From Streptomyces marokkonensis (lineage in GTDB: Bacteria; Actinomycetota; Actinomycetes; Streptomycetales; Streptomycetaceae), in NCBI RefSeq assembly GCF_008312835.1, contig NZ_VSKS01000016.1, positions 124,001 to 188,000 of the forward strand: a DNA stretch of 64,000 nt, read 5' to 3'. The first letter of the stretch is position 1. Every line of letters starts with the position of its first letter. The position numbers and the translations under genes are program-made. This document shows positions 27,463 to 35,537 of this stretch, piece by piece. Under the pieces are notes generated by a model. It saw only the letters and a program-made list of their open reading frames with translations. It was not told the origin of the DNA and did no database searches.

Positions 27463-28167
27463 ATGGCGAGGAAGGAAACCGCAGCGGACGCTGCGAACCC
27501 CGGGCGACTGAAGCAGATCGCCCTGACCTACAAGATGACCCGCAGGGCCGACAAGAAGATCGGTCTTGTACTCGCGGCTGTCGGAATCGTCACCTTCGGT
27601 GTCTTCCTCGCGATCGGTTTCTTGATCGGGTACCCCATCTATCTCGGCATCCTGGGCCTTCTGCTCGCCTTCCTCGCGACGGCGATCGTGTTCGGGCGCC
27701 GGGCCGAGCGAGCGGCCTTCGGGCAGATGGAGGGACAGCCCGGCGCCGCCGCGGCCGTGCTCGACAACATCGGCCGGGGCTGGACGACGACCCCCGCGGT
27801 CGCGATGAACCGCAACCAGGACGTGGTGCACCGCGCGGTCGGCAAGGCCGGCATCGTCCTGATCGCCGAGGGCAACCCGAACCGGGTGAAGAACCTGCTG
27901 GCCGCCGAGAAGAAGCGGATGAACCGCATCGTCGCGGACGTCCCGGTGCACGACCTGATCGTGGGCACCGGCGAGGGCCAGGTCGAGCTGAAGAAGCTGC
28001 GCACGACCATGCTCAAGCTCCCTCGCGTGCTCACCGGCCCGCAGGTCACCGCGACCAACGACCGGCTGCGCGCCCTGGGCGACCTGATGAGCAACATGCC
28101 GCTCCCCAAGGGCCCGATGCCCAAGGGCATGAAGCTGCCGAAGGGCGGCGGACCGCGGGGCCGCTGA
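27463..28167 (+). CDS. DUF4191 membrane protein
   Basis: The 234-residue protein has two adjacent membrane segments (about 35-58 and 60-80) in the N-terminal half, followed by a soluble basic domain with the DUF4191 pattern (NIGRGWTTTPAVAMNRNQDVVHRAVGKAGIVLI and NRVKNLLAAEKKR), and a Pro/Gly/Lys-rich tail (PKGPMPKGMKLPKGGG). It is conserved in actinobacteria between lipA and glnA; the function is not established. Start ATG at 27463. A very strong terminator follows. Confidence 0.88.
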   Translation: MARKETAADAANPGRLKQIALTYKMTRRADKKIGLVLAAVGIVTFGVFLAIGFLIGYPIYLGILGLLLAFLATAIVFGRRAERAAFGQMEGQPGAAAAVLDNIGRGWTTTPAVAMNRNQDVVHRAVGKAGIVLIAEGNPNRVKNLLAAEKKRMNRIVADVPVHDLIVGTGEGQVELKKLRTTMLKLPRVLTGPQVTATNDRLRALGDLMSNMPLPKGPMPKGMKLPKGGGPRGR

Positions 28168-28185
28168 GCCCCACCCCTCCTCAAC

Positions 28186-28229
28186 ACGACGACGGGGCGC
28201 CGGAAGGGATTCCGGCGCCCCGTCGTCGT
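28186..28229. terminator. Perfect 20-bp hairpin, bidirectional terminator
   Basis: Arms 28186-28205 and 28210-28229 pair perfectly over 20 bp with a 4-nt loop (GGGA). It sits between the convergent DUF4191 and RDD genes and would end transcription from both sides. Confidence 0.93.
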
Positions 28230-28274
28230 CTCCCGGCGGGAGCGGAGGTCAGGAGGGAAGGTCGGGAGCGGCGG

Positions 28275-28745
28275 TCAGATCCGCACCTCGACCGTGCGGG
28301 CGAGCCGGTCGTGCAGGCCGCGGCCGTCGCGGTCCCAGACGAGGGCGGGAACGGCGAGGCACAGCAGGGCCGAGCGCACCAGACCGCGCAGCGGCTGCAC
28401 CCGGCCGGTGCCGAGGGCGACGACCCGCAGCCCGAACAGGCGCTTGCCCGGGGTGAAGCCGACGGTGCCGACGGTGAGGACGCTCAGCACGAAGAACACC
28501 AGCAGCGCCCAGTTACCGGTCGCCTGCCCGTCGTAGCCGTCGGTGACCAGACCGTATGCGATCAGCATGCACAGGCCCCAGTCCACGGCGAGGGCGCCGA
28601 GCCTGCGGCCGGGGCGCGCGATCGAGCCCGGTCCGCTCTCCGGCAGCCCCAGCTGCTCGCCGCGGTAACCGAACTCGGCACCGGCTTCCTCCAGGGCCGC
28701 GCGCGGCCCGGACAGCCATGATCCGATTGCTTGCCTGTTGTCCAC
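28275..28745 (-). CDS. RDD-family integral membrane protein
   Basis: The 156-residue protein carries the RDD domain: RPGRRLGALAVDWGLCMLIAY at its first membrane segment (conserved Arg and Asp), a second hydrophobic segment (about 85-105) and the typical FTPGKRLFGLRVV loop. Family members are small membrane proteins, some linked to ion transport. It diverges from glnA; the GlnR boxes at 28821-28858 lie about 75 bp upstream of its ATG, so it could be co-regulated by nitrogen, which is inference. Confidence 0.85.
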   Translation of the reverse strand: MDNRQAIGSWLSGPRAALEEAGAEFGYRGEQLGLPESGPGSIARPGRRLGALAVDWGLCMLIAYGLVTDGYDGQATGNWALLVFFVLSVLTVGTVGFTPGKRLFGLRVVALGTGRVQPLRGLVRSALLCLAVPALVWDRDGRGLHDRLARTVEVRI

Positions 28746-28820
28746 CCGTCCACGGTACTGCGACCGGAAATGACCACAGGACGGCGGGGTGCATCGGGGC
28801 TACCGTGGGAGAGGGGGCGG

Positions 28821-28858
28821 TTAACTTGTGCGAAACAAATGGGTCACGCACGAGAAAT
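28821..28858 (+). promoter_or_regulatory. GlnR binding site upstream of glnA
   Basis: Four half-sites occur at exact 11-bp steps: TTAAC (28821), GAAAC (28832), GTCAC (28843) and GAAAT (28854), each separated by 6 bp. This fits the published gTnAc-n6-GaAAc double-box consensus for Streptomyces GlnR. A TAGGGT at 28869-28874 is a likely minus-10 box. The distal pair of half-sites overlaps the minus-35 zone, as expected for an activator. Confidence 0.88.
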
Positions 28859-28955
28859 GACCCGTCCCTAGGGTCGAGTGCAGCGTGTGCCACCCGCACT
28901 GGCCGCACGAACGATCTACCACCCCGGCGGGACGGTCGGGAGTAGGAGGAGCTGG

Positions 28956-30365
28956 ATGTTCCAGAACGCCGACGAGGCCAAGAAGTTCATCGCGGACGAG
29001 GACGTCAAGTTCATCGACGTCCGGTTCTGCGACCTCCCGGGTGTGATGCAGCACGTCACCGTGCCGGCGGAGGCGTTCGACCCGGACGAGGAGCTGGCCT
29101 TCGACGGATCCTCGATCCGTGGTTTCCAGGCCATCCACGAGTCCGACATGTCGCTGCGCGCGGACCTGTCGACCGCCCGGGTCGACCCGTTCCGCCGCGA
29201 CAAGACGCTGAACATCAACTTCTTCATCCACGACCCGATCACGGGTGAGCAGTACTCCCGTGACCCGCGCAACGTGGCCAAGAAGGCGGAGGCCTACCTC
29301 GCGTCGACCGGCATCGCGGACACCGCGTACTTCGGTCCCGAGGCCGAGTTCTACGTCTTCGACAGCGTGCGCTTCAAGACCTCCGAGAACGAGTCCTTCT
29401 ACCACATCGACTCCGAGGCGGGCGCCTGGAACACCGGTGCGCTGGAGGACAACCGCGGTTACAAGGTCCGCTACAAGGGCGGCTACTTCCCGGTCCCGCC
29501 GGTCGACCACTTCGCCGACCTGCGCGCCGAGATCTCCCTGGAGCTGGCCAAGGCCGGCCTGAAGGTCGAGCGTCAGCACCACGAGGTGGGCACCGCCGGC
29601 CAGGCCGAGATCAACTACAAGTTCAACACCCTGCTCGCCGCCGCCGACGACCTGCAGCTCTTCAAGTACATCGTGAAGAACGTCGCCTGGCGCAACGGCA
29701 AGACCGCGACCTTCATGCCGAAGCCGATCTTCGGTGACAACGGTTCGGGCATGCACGTCCACCAGTCGCTGTGGGCGGGCGGCGAGCCGCTCTTCTACGA
29801 CGAGCAGGGCTACGCCGGTCTGTCCGACACCGCCCGCTACTACATCGGCGGCATCCTCAAGCACGCCCCGTCGCTGCTGGCCTTCACCAACCCGACGGTG
29901 AACTCCTACCACCGCCTGGTGCCGGGCTTCGAGGCTCCGGTGAACCTCGTGTACTCGCAGCGCAACCGTTCCGCCGCGATGCGCATCCCGATCACCGGCT
30001 CCAACCCGAAGGCCAAGCGCGTGGAGTTCCGCGCCCCGGACGCCTCCGGCAACCCGTACCTGGCCTTCTCGGCGCTGCTGCTGGCCGGCCTGGACGGCAT
30101 CAAGAACAAGATCGAGCCAGCCGAGCCGATCGACAAGGACCTCTACGAGCTGGCTCCCGAGGAGCACGCGGGCGTGGCCCAGGTCCCGACCTCCCTCGGC
30201 GCCGTCCTCGACCGCCTCGAGGCCGACCACGAGTTCCTCCTCCAGGGCGACGTCTTCACGCCGGACCTGATCGAGACGTGGATCGACTTCAAGCGCCAGA
30301 ACGAGATCGCCCCGCTCCAGCTCCGTCCGCACCCGCACGAGTTCGAGCTCTACTTCGACGTGTGA
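28956..30365 (+). CDS. glnA: Glutamine synthetase type I GlnA
   Basis: Makes glutamine from glutamate, ammonia and ATP; a dodecamer. The 469-residue protein has the N-terminal beta-grasp domain (with FDGSSIRGF) and the catalytic domain with the [11 protein letters not shown] metal site, the [22 protein letters not shown] loop and the NRSAAMRIP segment. Tyr397 in the LYELAPEEH motif is the classic adenylylation site, and the modifying enzyme glnE is in this window. The ATG at 28956 has AGTAGGAGGAG before it. Upstream lie GlnR half-sites, so nitrogen-limited induction is expected. Confidence 0.98.
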   Translation: MFQNADEAKKFIADEDVKFIDVRFCDLPGVMQHVTVPAEAFDPDEELAFDGSSIRGFQAIHESDMSLRADLSTARVDPFRRDKTLNINFFIHDPITGEQYSRDPRNVAKKAEAYLASTGIADTAYFGPEAEFYVFDSVRFKTSENESFYHIDSEAGAWNTGALEDNRGYKVRYKGGYFPVPPVDHFADLRAEISLELAKAGLKVERQHHEVGTAGQAEINYKFNTLLAAADDLQLFKYIVKNVAWRNGKTATFMPKPIFGDNGSGMHVHQSLWAGGEPLFYDEQGYAGLSDTARYYIGGILKHAPSLLAFTNPTVNSYHRLVPGFEAPVNLVYSQRNRSAAMRIPITGSNPKAKRVEFRAPDASGNPYLAFSALLLAGLDGIKNKIEPAEPIDKDLYELAPEEHAGVAQVPTSLGAVLDRLEADHEFLLQGDVFTPDLIETWIDFKRQNEIAPLQLRPHPHEFELYFDV

Positions 30366-30404
30366 TCCCGCTGATGCGTATGTGACGCGTGAGCCCGTCC
30401 GTAC

Positions 30405-30439
30405 GGCGCCCCCGTCCCGGTCCCCGGGGCGGGGGCGCC
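30405..30439 (+). terminator. Hairpin terminator after glnA
   Basis: Arms 30405-30420 (GGCGCCCCCGTCCCGG) and 30424-30439 form a 16-bp stem with one G-U pair and a 3-nt loop, 40 bp after the glnA stop. Confidence 0.9.
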
Positions 30440-30529
30440 GACGTGTGCGGGCTGTCCGGAATCCTTCCCTCTCGGCGCCCCGCGAGGGATCCTTGTACTG
30501 ACACTGCTGTTCGAGAGAAGGTCACGGGG

Positions 30530-30787
30530 ATGTCCGAAAGGGACGACGAGGAGCGGGAGTTCGACATCAAGTGGGCGGACGGGGCCGAGCACAAGGAGCC
30601 GTCGGCCCGGGCCCGGATGCTCGCCGCCCGCTGGAAGGACAACCCGCCCGGACCGGTCCCGTTCCGCCCCGATCCGGCGCACAGGGGGTCGTCCGGCCGC
30701 TCGTCCTGGGTGTCGACGGCCGTCGTGCTCGGGTGTGTCGTCGCCGTGATCGTGCTGCTCGGGTACATCGACTTCCGGCCGTACTGA
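30530..30787 (+). CDS. Small single-pass membrane protein downstream of glnA
   Basis: The 85-residue protein has an acidic N-terminus (MSERDDEEREFDIKW), a hydrophilic basic middle and one C-terminal membrane segment (about 59-78; VSTAVVLGCVVAVIVLLGYI) ending in DFRPY. No function is known. The ATG at 30530 has ACGGGG upstream; an in-frame open region back to 30389 overlaps the glnA terminator and is not used. Glutamine-synthetase-linked small proteins often modulate the enzyme, but nothing here shows that. Confidence 0.7.
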   Translation: MSERDDEEREFDIKWADGAEHKEPSARARMLAARWKDNPPGPVPFRPDPAHRGSSGRSSWVSTAVVLGCVVAVIVLLGYIDFRPY

Positions 30788-30840
30788 CACACCCGGTGCC
30801 GGGCGCCGCACCGCTGGAGGGCGCCCGGCACGGTGCCGGT

Positions 30841-31155
30841 CTAGCGGTTGTAACGCATGAACGCGCGCACCATGTGGCACGTGATGTCCGACGGCGGGTG
30901 CACGCCGATCAGCTCCGCCGTGGTGCGGATCCTGTCGTTGCGGGCCTGGCCGGGCAGGTAGACGCCGGAGTCGAGCAGGGCGATGGCGAGCCGCATCGCC
31001 TTGAGCCGGCGGTTGTGCGTGACGTACCACTCGCGCGGACGGCCCGGCGGCAGCGGTCGCTTCTCCACCGGGGCGCAGGGCATGTCGAGCGGCACGGGAC
31101 GCTTCGCGGTGGACTGGGTGGGCAGGGGCTTCGGCTTCAGTGCGGCAGCGGGCAC
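30841..31155 (-). CDS. Conserved hypothetical protein (about 104 residues)
   Basis: Function unknown. The product is basic and Pro-rich at its N-terminus (about 1-50), then has a helical conserved C-terminal part (HNRRLKAMRLAIALLDSGVY and IRTTAELIGVHPPSDITCHMVRAFMRYNR). Start choice: AGGAGG lies directly before an ATG at 31161 and six bases before a GTG at 31155. Ribosome-site spacing favours the GTG. The frame further upstream to 31296 has no homology. Confidence 0.65.
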   Translation of the reverse strand: MPAAALKPKPLPTQSTAKRPVPLDMPCAPVEKRPLPPGRPREWYVTHNRRLKAMRLAIALLDSGVYLPGQARNDRIRTTAELIGVHPPSDITCHMVRAFMRYNR

Positions 31156-31385
31156 AGGCATCCTCCTGTCGCGGTCAGGGCGGCCCGCCGAGGTCCACGA
31201 CGACCTCGGCGACTCCCTCGAACACTGCTTACAGTCTACTGCCCGGCACTGACATTCAGCAGACCCGTACAGGCCAGCAAATGCGCTGGTGGACACGGCT
31301 TTTGTCGCTACGTCACAGCACTCCCGCCAGGCACGCGCGAGGCGCGTTGAATTCGAACACCGGGCGGCGGCGTACCGTGTGCGGC

Positions 31386-31745
31386 ATGGAGATCTGGATC
31401 AATCCCGCCTGTTCCAAGTGCCGCAGCGCCATCAGCCTGCTCGACGCCGAGGGGGCGGAGTACACCGTCCGCCGGTACCTGGAGGAGGTGCCGGGCGAGG
31501 ACGAGATCCGGGAGGTGCTGGAGCGGCTCGGGCTGGAGCCGTGGGACATCACCCGGACCCAGGAGGCCGTCGCGGCGGAACTGGGACTCGAGGAGTGGGA
31601 GCGGGACGCCGGCACGCGGGAGCGCTGGATCGCGGCCCTCGCCGCGCATCCCCGGCTGATCCAGCGGCCGATCATCACGGCGGACGACGGGACCGCGGTC
31701 GTGGCCCGCACGGAGGACGCCGTACGGGACGCCCTCTCCCGCTGA
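31386..31745 (+). CDS. ArsC/Spx-family thioredoxin-fold protein
   Basis: The 119-residue protein has the ArsC-type N-terminal motif NPACSKCRSAISLLD with two cysteines (Cys9 and Cys12, a CX2C pair as in Spx/ArsC-like proteins), and the C-terminal RPIITADDGTAVVARTEDAV segment, typical of arsenate-reductase-like YfgD proteins. No arsR or arsenite pump lies nearby, so arsenate reduction as its role is unproven. The start ATG at 31386 diverges from the preceding minus-strand gene. Confidence 0.82.
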   Translation: MEIWINPACSKCRSAISLLDAEGAEYTVRRYLEEVPGEDEIREVLERLGLEPWDITRTQEAVAAELGLEEWERDAGTRERWIAALAAHPRLIQRPIITADDGTAVVARTEDAVRDALSR

Positions 31746-31855
31746 CGGCGCTGTGACGCAGGCCACTGCGGCGACTTGGTCCGGCCGCTGAGCAACTCCG
31801 TTCGGTATCTCGTACATAGCGGCGTACGCCCCCCTACCTCTTCGAGGAGGCGCGC

Positions 31856-32536
31856 ATGTCGCGCAGGAGAACTCTCGGTCCGAAGAAGAAGCTCGCGCTG
31901 CTGCTGAGCGCCGCCACGGTGGCGGGAGGCGGCGCCTTCGTCATGGCGGCCACGTCGAACGCCGGCCCGCCGCCGGCCACCACCAGGTCGGCGGCGGACT
32001 CCACCGTCTGCCAGGGGCTCGCCACCGCGCTCGGCAACAACGAGAAGTTCATCGAGGGCCAGCGCGCCGCCCCGGACGCGCAGTCCGAGGCGCGGATCGC
32101 CAACCGCGAGGCGGTCATCGCCCAGATCCAGCGTCAGCAGGAGGCGTCCGGGTGCACGGTTGGGGAGTCGGCTCAGGACTCCCAGACCGCGCAGCCGGAG
32201 CAGCCCGCACCCTCGCAGCCCGCAGCCTCGCAGCCCGCCGGGAACGACCAGGGCGAGCAGGCCGGCGGTGACGGTGCCGCGGCCTCCGGTGAGCAGGTGT
32301 GCAACGGGTCCACCGTCACCCTCTCCGGTGAGGGCGGCGCCCCGGCGGCGTCCAGCAACCAGTTCCCGGCCGGTACGAAGCTGAAGGTCACCAACCTGGA
32401 CAACAACAAGTCCACGACGGTGGAGGTCACCTCGGTGTCCGGCAGCTGCGTGCTGCTCAACAACGCCGCCTTCGAGCAGGTCCGCGAGGCCGGCAAGTTC
32501 CTGATCCGCCGCGCGGTGATCGAGAAGGTGGGGTGA
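31856..32536 (+). CDS. Secreted protein with C-terminal double-psi beta-barrel-like region
   Basis: The 226-residue protein has a basic N-terminal signal peptide (about 1-37), a helical region with two Cys (about 50-100), a Gln/Pro/Ser-rich linker (about 105-140), and a C-terminal domain of about 80 residues resembling the RlpA-like fold (CNGSTVTLSGEGG, FPAGTKLKVTNLDNNKSTTVEV, GSCVLLNNAAFEQV). Such proteins are wall-associated. The ATG at 31856 follows GAGGAGG. The DUF1996 protein at 37.7 kb has a similar design of helical domain plus Gly/Gln linker. Function unknown. Confidence 0.7.
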   Translation: MSRRRTLGPKKKLALLLSAATVAGGGAFVMAATSNAGPPPATTRSAADSTVCQGLATALGNNEKFIEGQRAAPDAQSEARIANREAVIAQIQRQQEASGCTVGESAQDSQTAQPEQPAPSQPAASQPAGNDQGEQAGGDGAAASGEQVCNGSTVTLSGEGGAPAASSNQFPAGTKLKVTNLDNNKSTTVEVTSVSGSCVLLNNAAFEQVREAGKFLIRRAVIEKVG

Positions 32537-32551
32537 GGTCCGGATTCCCAC

Positions 32552-32591
32552 GAGGGGCCCGCTGCTTCCGGCCGGGAGCGGCGGGCCTCTC
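32552..32591 (+). terminator. Hairpin terminator after the secreted protein
   Basis: Arms 32552-32566 and 32577-32591 form a 15-bp stem with two G-U pairs and a 10-nt loop, 15 bp after the stop codon. Confidence 0.8.
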
Positions 32592-32665
32592 GGCGTTCCA
32601 TCGCATACACCGCGCCCGCCTCCCCCCGCGCGCTCACAGAGCGGGGCGGGGCGCACAGGGGTCCG

Positions 32666-32703
32666 GTAACACGGGGTTCACATGCGGGCAATGGCCGGGA
32701 AAT
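32666..32703 (+). promoter_or_regulatory. GlnR binding site upstream of glnII
   Basis: Half-sites at exact 11-bp steps: GTAAC (32666), TTCAC (32677), GCAAT (32688) and GAAAT (32699). Spacing is identical to the glnA site; the middle two are weaker matches. A TTGACA at 32710-32715 follows and may be a minus-35 element. GlnR control of glnII is established in S. coelicolor. Confidence 0.75.
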
Positions 32704-32803
32704 CGCCTGTTGACAGGCTGCGTGGCATCGACGGCGTCGCCCCAGTGCCGCAGCGCCGCAGCACCCGCACCAGCGCCCAGCCCCACCCCGAAGGATGTGG
32801 ACC

Positions 32804-33832
32804 GTGAGCTTCAAGGCCGAGTACATCTGGATCGACGGCACCGAGCCGACCGCCAAGCTGCGTTCCAAGACCAAGATCCTGGGCGACGACGCCAAGGGCG
32901 CGGACCTGCCGATCTGGGGCTTCGACGGGTCCTCCACCAACCAGGCCAAGGGGCACGCCTCCGACTGCGTCCTCAGCCCGGTCTTCGTCTGCCCGGACCC
33001 CATCCGCGGCGGTGAGGACGTCCTGGTCCTGTGCGAGGTGCTGAACACGGACATGACGCCGCACGAGTCCAACACGCGTGCCGCGCTGGCCGAGGTGGCC
33101 GGGAAGTTCGCCGCCCAGGAGCCGATCTTCGGCATCGAGCAGGAGTACACCTTCTTCCAGGACGGCCACCCCCTCGGCTTCCCCAAGGGCGGTTTCCCGG
33201 CCCCGCAGGGCGGCTACTACTGCGGTGTCGGCTCCGACGAGATCTTCGGCCGTGACGTCGTCGAGGCGCACCTGGACAACTGCCTGGAGGCGGGCCTGGG
33301 CATCTCCGGCATCAACGCCGAGGTCATGCCCGGCCAGTGGGAGTTCCAGGTCGGTCCGCTGGCCCCGCTGGAGGTCGCCGACCAGCTGTGGGTGGCCCGC
33401 TGGCTGCTCTACCGCACCGCCGAGGACTTCGGCGTCGCCGCCACCCTCGACCCGAAGCCGGTCAAGGGCGACTGGAACGGCGCGGGCGCGCACACCAACT
33501 TCTCCACCAAGGCCATGCGCGAGGGCTACGACGCGATCATCACCGCGTGCGAGTCGCTCGGTGAGGGCTCCAAGCCGCTCGACCACGTCAAGAACTACGG
33601 CGCCGGCATCGACGACCGCCTCACCGGTCTGCACGAGACCGCCCCGTGGAACGAGTACTCCTACGGCGTCTCCGACCGCGGCGCCTCGGTGCGCATCCCG
33701 TGGCAGGTCGAGAAGGACGGCAAGGGCTACATCGAGGACCGCCGTCCCAACGCCAACGTCGACCCGTACGTGGTGACCCGTCTGCTGGTCGACACGTGCT
33801 GCACCGCGCTGGAGAAGGCCGGCCAGGCCTGA
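32804..33832 (+). CDS. glnII: Glutamine synthetase type II GlnII
   Basis: Eukaryote-like, heat-labile glutamine synthetase, a decameric enzyme that is not controlled by adenylylation. The 342-residue length and the motifs DLPIWGFDGSSTNQA, FGIEQEYTFF, NAEVMPGQWEFQVG and GDWNGAGAHTNFSTKAMRE are diagnostic. The GTG at 32804 is preferred over the ATG at 32795 because GAAGGA lies nine bases before it and the MSFKAEYIW start matches the family. The GlnR boxes upstream predict induction in nitrogen limitation, backing up GlnA. Confidence 0.96.
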   Translation: MSFKAEYIWIDGTEPTAKLRSKTKILGDDAKGADLPIWGFDGSSTNQAKGHASDCVLSPVFVCPDPIRGGEDVLVLCEVLNTDMTPHESNTRAALAEVAGKFAAQEPIFGIEQEYTFFQDGHPLGFPKGGFPAPQGGYYCGVGSDEIFGRDVVEAHLDNCLEAGLGISGINAEVMPGQWEFQVGPLAPLEVADQLWVARWLLYRTAEDFGVAATLDPKPVKGDWNGAGAHTNFSTKAMREGYDAIITACESLGEGSKPLDHVKNYGAGIDDRLTGLHETAPWNEYSYGVSDRGASVRIPWQVEKDGKGYIEDRRPNANVDPYVVTRLLVDTCCTALEKAGQA

Positions 33833-33849
33833 TCCGTACCTCAGTCGTC

Positions 33850-33887
33850 GCGAGGGGCGTCCACCGCCGGGGGTGGGCGCCCCTCGC
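33850..33887 (+). terminator. Hairpin terminator after glnII
   Basis: Arms 33850-33865 and 33872-33887 (GCGAGGGGCGTCCACC and complement with one G-U) form a 16-bp stem with a 6-nt loop, 17 bp after the stop codon. Confidence 0.85.
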
Positions 33888-33919
33888 GTTCCCACCTGCG
33901 TGCCGTTCACCGGGACGAG

Positions 33920-34387
33920 GTGGTGACCGTCGCGGATCTGCTGCCGCCCGGTGCCACCTGGCTGCCCGCACCGCCGGACGCCGTGCCCGTCCTGCCCGGG
34001 CTGCCCCCGATGGTCGGCTACCTGGTGCTGGTGCCCGCCGGCCACCGGCCGCCGTTCCCCGCAGCGCCGGACCCGGCCGGGCAGCCCGGGGACGACGCGC
34101 TCATCCGCGTCGACCCCGTGCAGCGCACCGCCGAGGTGGACGGGCGGCGACTCGACCTGACGTACCTGGAGTTCGAGCTGCTCGCGCATCTCGTGGCGCA
34201 CCCGAACCGGGTGCACACCCGGGACCGGCTGGTCGGCACGGTGTGGGGCTACGGCCACGTCGGCGACGGCCGTACCGTCGACGTCCACATCGCCCGGCTG
34301 CGCCGCAAGCTGGGCGCCGGGTACCGGGACGCGATCCGTACGGTGCGCCGGGTCGGCTGCACGTACGTGCCGCCGGCCGGGCGCTGA
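33920..34387 (+). CDS. Orphan OmpR-type DNA-binding protein without a receiver domain
   Basis: The 155-residue protein has a Pro-rich N-terminal part of about 60 residues and a complete C-terminal OmpR/PhoB winged helix (about 62-152): DLTYLEFELLAHLVAHPNRVHTRDRLVGTVWGY and RTVDVHIARLRRKLG match the family closely. There is no receiver domain, so it cannot be phosphorylated in the usual way. Start GTG at 33920 or 33923. It lies 87 bp after glnII. In S. coelicolor a second GlnR-like regulator, GlnRII, is encoded near glnII; this gene may correspond, but I cannot confirm it. Confidence 0.8.
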   Translation: MVTVADLLPPGATWLPAPPDAVPVLPGLPPMVGYLVLVPAGHRPPFPAAPDPAGQPGDDALIRVDPVQRTAEVDGRRLDLTYLEFELLAHLVAHPNRVHTRDRLVGTVWGYGHVGDGRTVDVHIARLRRKLGAGYRDAIRTVRRVGCTYVPPAGR

Positions 34388-34459
34388 GCGCGCACCGCCT
34401 GGTCTGCCGACAGCAGATTCCCGTTCCCACGCGCCCCACGGGCGGGCAGAGTCGCGGGT

Positions 34460-35467
34460 ATGAGACTTCTGTTGCTGGGTGGTACGGAGTTCGTGGGCCG
34501 GGCCGTCGCCGAGGCGGCCGTCGGACGGGGCTGGGAGGTGACCGTCTTCCACCGGGGACGGCACGAGGCCCCGCCGGGCGTGCGGACACTGCTGGGCGAC
34601 CGCACCGCGCTCGACGGTCTGGCCGCGCTCGACGAGGACCCCGGGGAGTGGGACGTCGTCGTCGACACCTGGTCGGGCGCCCCGCGCGCGGTGCGGGACG
34701 CGGCGCGGCTGCTGCGGGGCCGCGCCGGGCGGTACGTGTACGTGTCGAGCTGCTCGGTGTACGCGTGGGCGCCGCCCGCCGGGTACTCCGAGGATGCTCC
34801 CGTGGTGGAGGGCGCCTCCGCGGACGCGGATCTCACGGACTACGCGCGGGACAAGCGGGGCGGCGAGCTGGCCGCCGTGGACGCCTTCGGCGCGGACCGG
34901 TCGCTGCTGGTGCGGGCGGGGCTGCTCATCGGTCCGTACGAGAACGTGGGCCGGCTGCCCTGGTGGCTGAACCGGATGGCGCGCGGCGGCCCCGTCCTCG
35001 CCCCGGGCCCGCGTGACCTGCCCCTCCAGTACGTGGACGCCCGCGACCTCGCGGAGTGGATCCTCGGCGCCGCCGAGCGGGGGCTGAGCGGGCCCTGCAA
35101 CCTCATCTCCCCCCAGGGCCACGCCACGATGGGCGAACTCCTCGACGCCTGCGTCCGGGTGACCGGCGGCCCGGCCGAACTGCGGTGGACCGCGCCTGAG
35201 GTGATCCTCGACGCGGGCATCGAACCGTGGACGCACCTGCCGGTGTGGGTGCCGCCGGGCACGGACCTGCACGACGCGCTGCACTCGGCGGACGTCTCCC
35301 GGGCGGTCGCGACGGGACTGCGCTGCCGCCCGGTCGCCGAGACCGTGGCCGACACCTGGCGCTGGCTCCAGGACCTCGGCGGCACCGCGCCGCAGCGCCC
35401 GGACCGGACGGCCAAGGGGCTCGATCCGGAGGTGGAGGCGAAGGTGCTGGCGGGCCCGGGGGTGTAG
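34460..35467 (+). CDS. NAD-dependent epimerase/dehydratase-like protein
   Basis: The 335-residue protein has an N-terminal Rossmann motif LLLGGTEFVGRAVAEAA (about 4-20), the extended-SDR segment VVVDTWSGAPRAV, an active-site-like YVYVSSCSVYAW and a Tyr in DYARDKRGGE (YxxxK form). The substrate is unknown. It resembles mycobacterial and Streptomyces reductases often annotated as isoflavone-reductase-like. Start ATG at 34460. It follows the orphan DNA-binding gene after 72 bp; no strong terminator is visible between. Confidence 0.8.
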   Translation: MRLLLLGGTEFVGRAVAEAAVGRGWEVTVFHRGRHEAPPGVRTLLGDRTALDGLAALDEDPGEWDVVVDTWSGAPRAVRDAARLLRGRAGRYVYVSSCSVYAWAPPAGYSEDAPVVEGASADADLTDYARDKRGGELAAVDAFGADRSLLVRAGLLIGPYENVGRLPWWLNRMARGGPVLAPGPRDLPLQYVDARDLAEWILGAAERGLSGPCNLISPQGHATMGELLDACVRVTGGPAELRWTAPEVILDAGIEPWTHLPVWVPPGTDLHDALHSADVSRAVATGLRCRPVAETVADTWRWLQDLGGTAPQRPDRTAKGLDPEVEAKVLAGPGV

Positions 35468-35537
35468 GCAGCACCACCACCCGGCCGGGGGGTTCGGCCC
35501 AGTGACCGCACCGGGCCGCTCGGCCAGACTGACGTCC

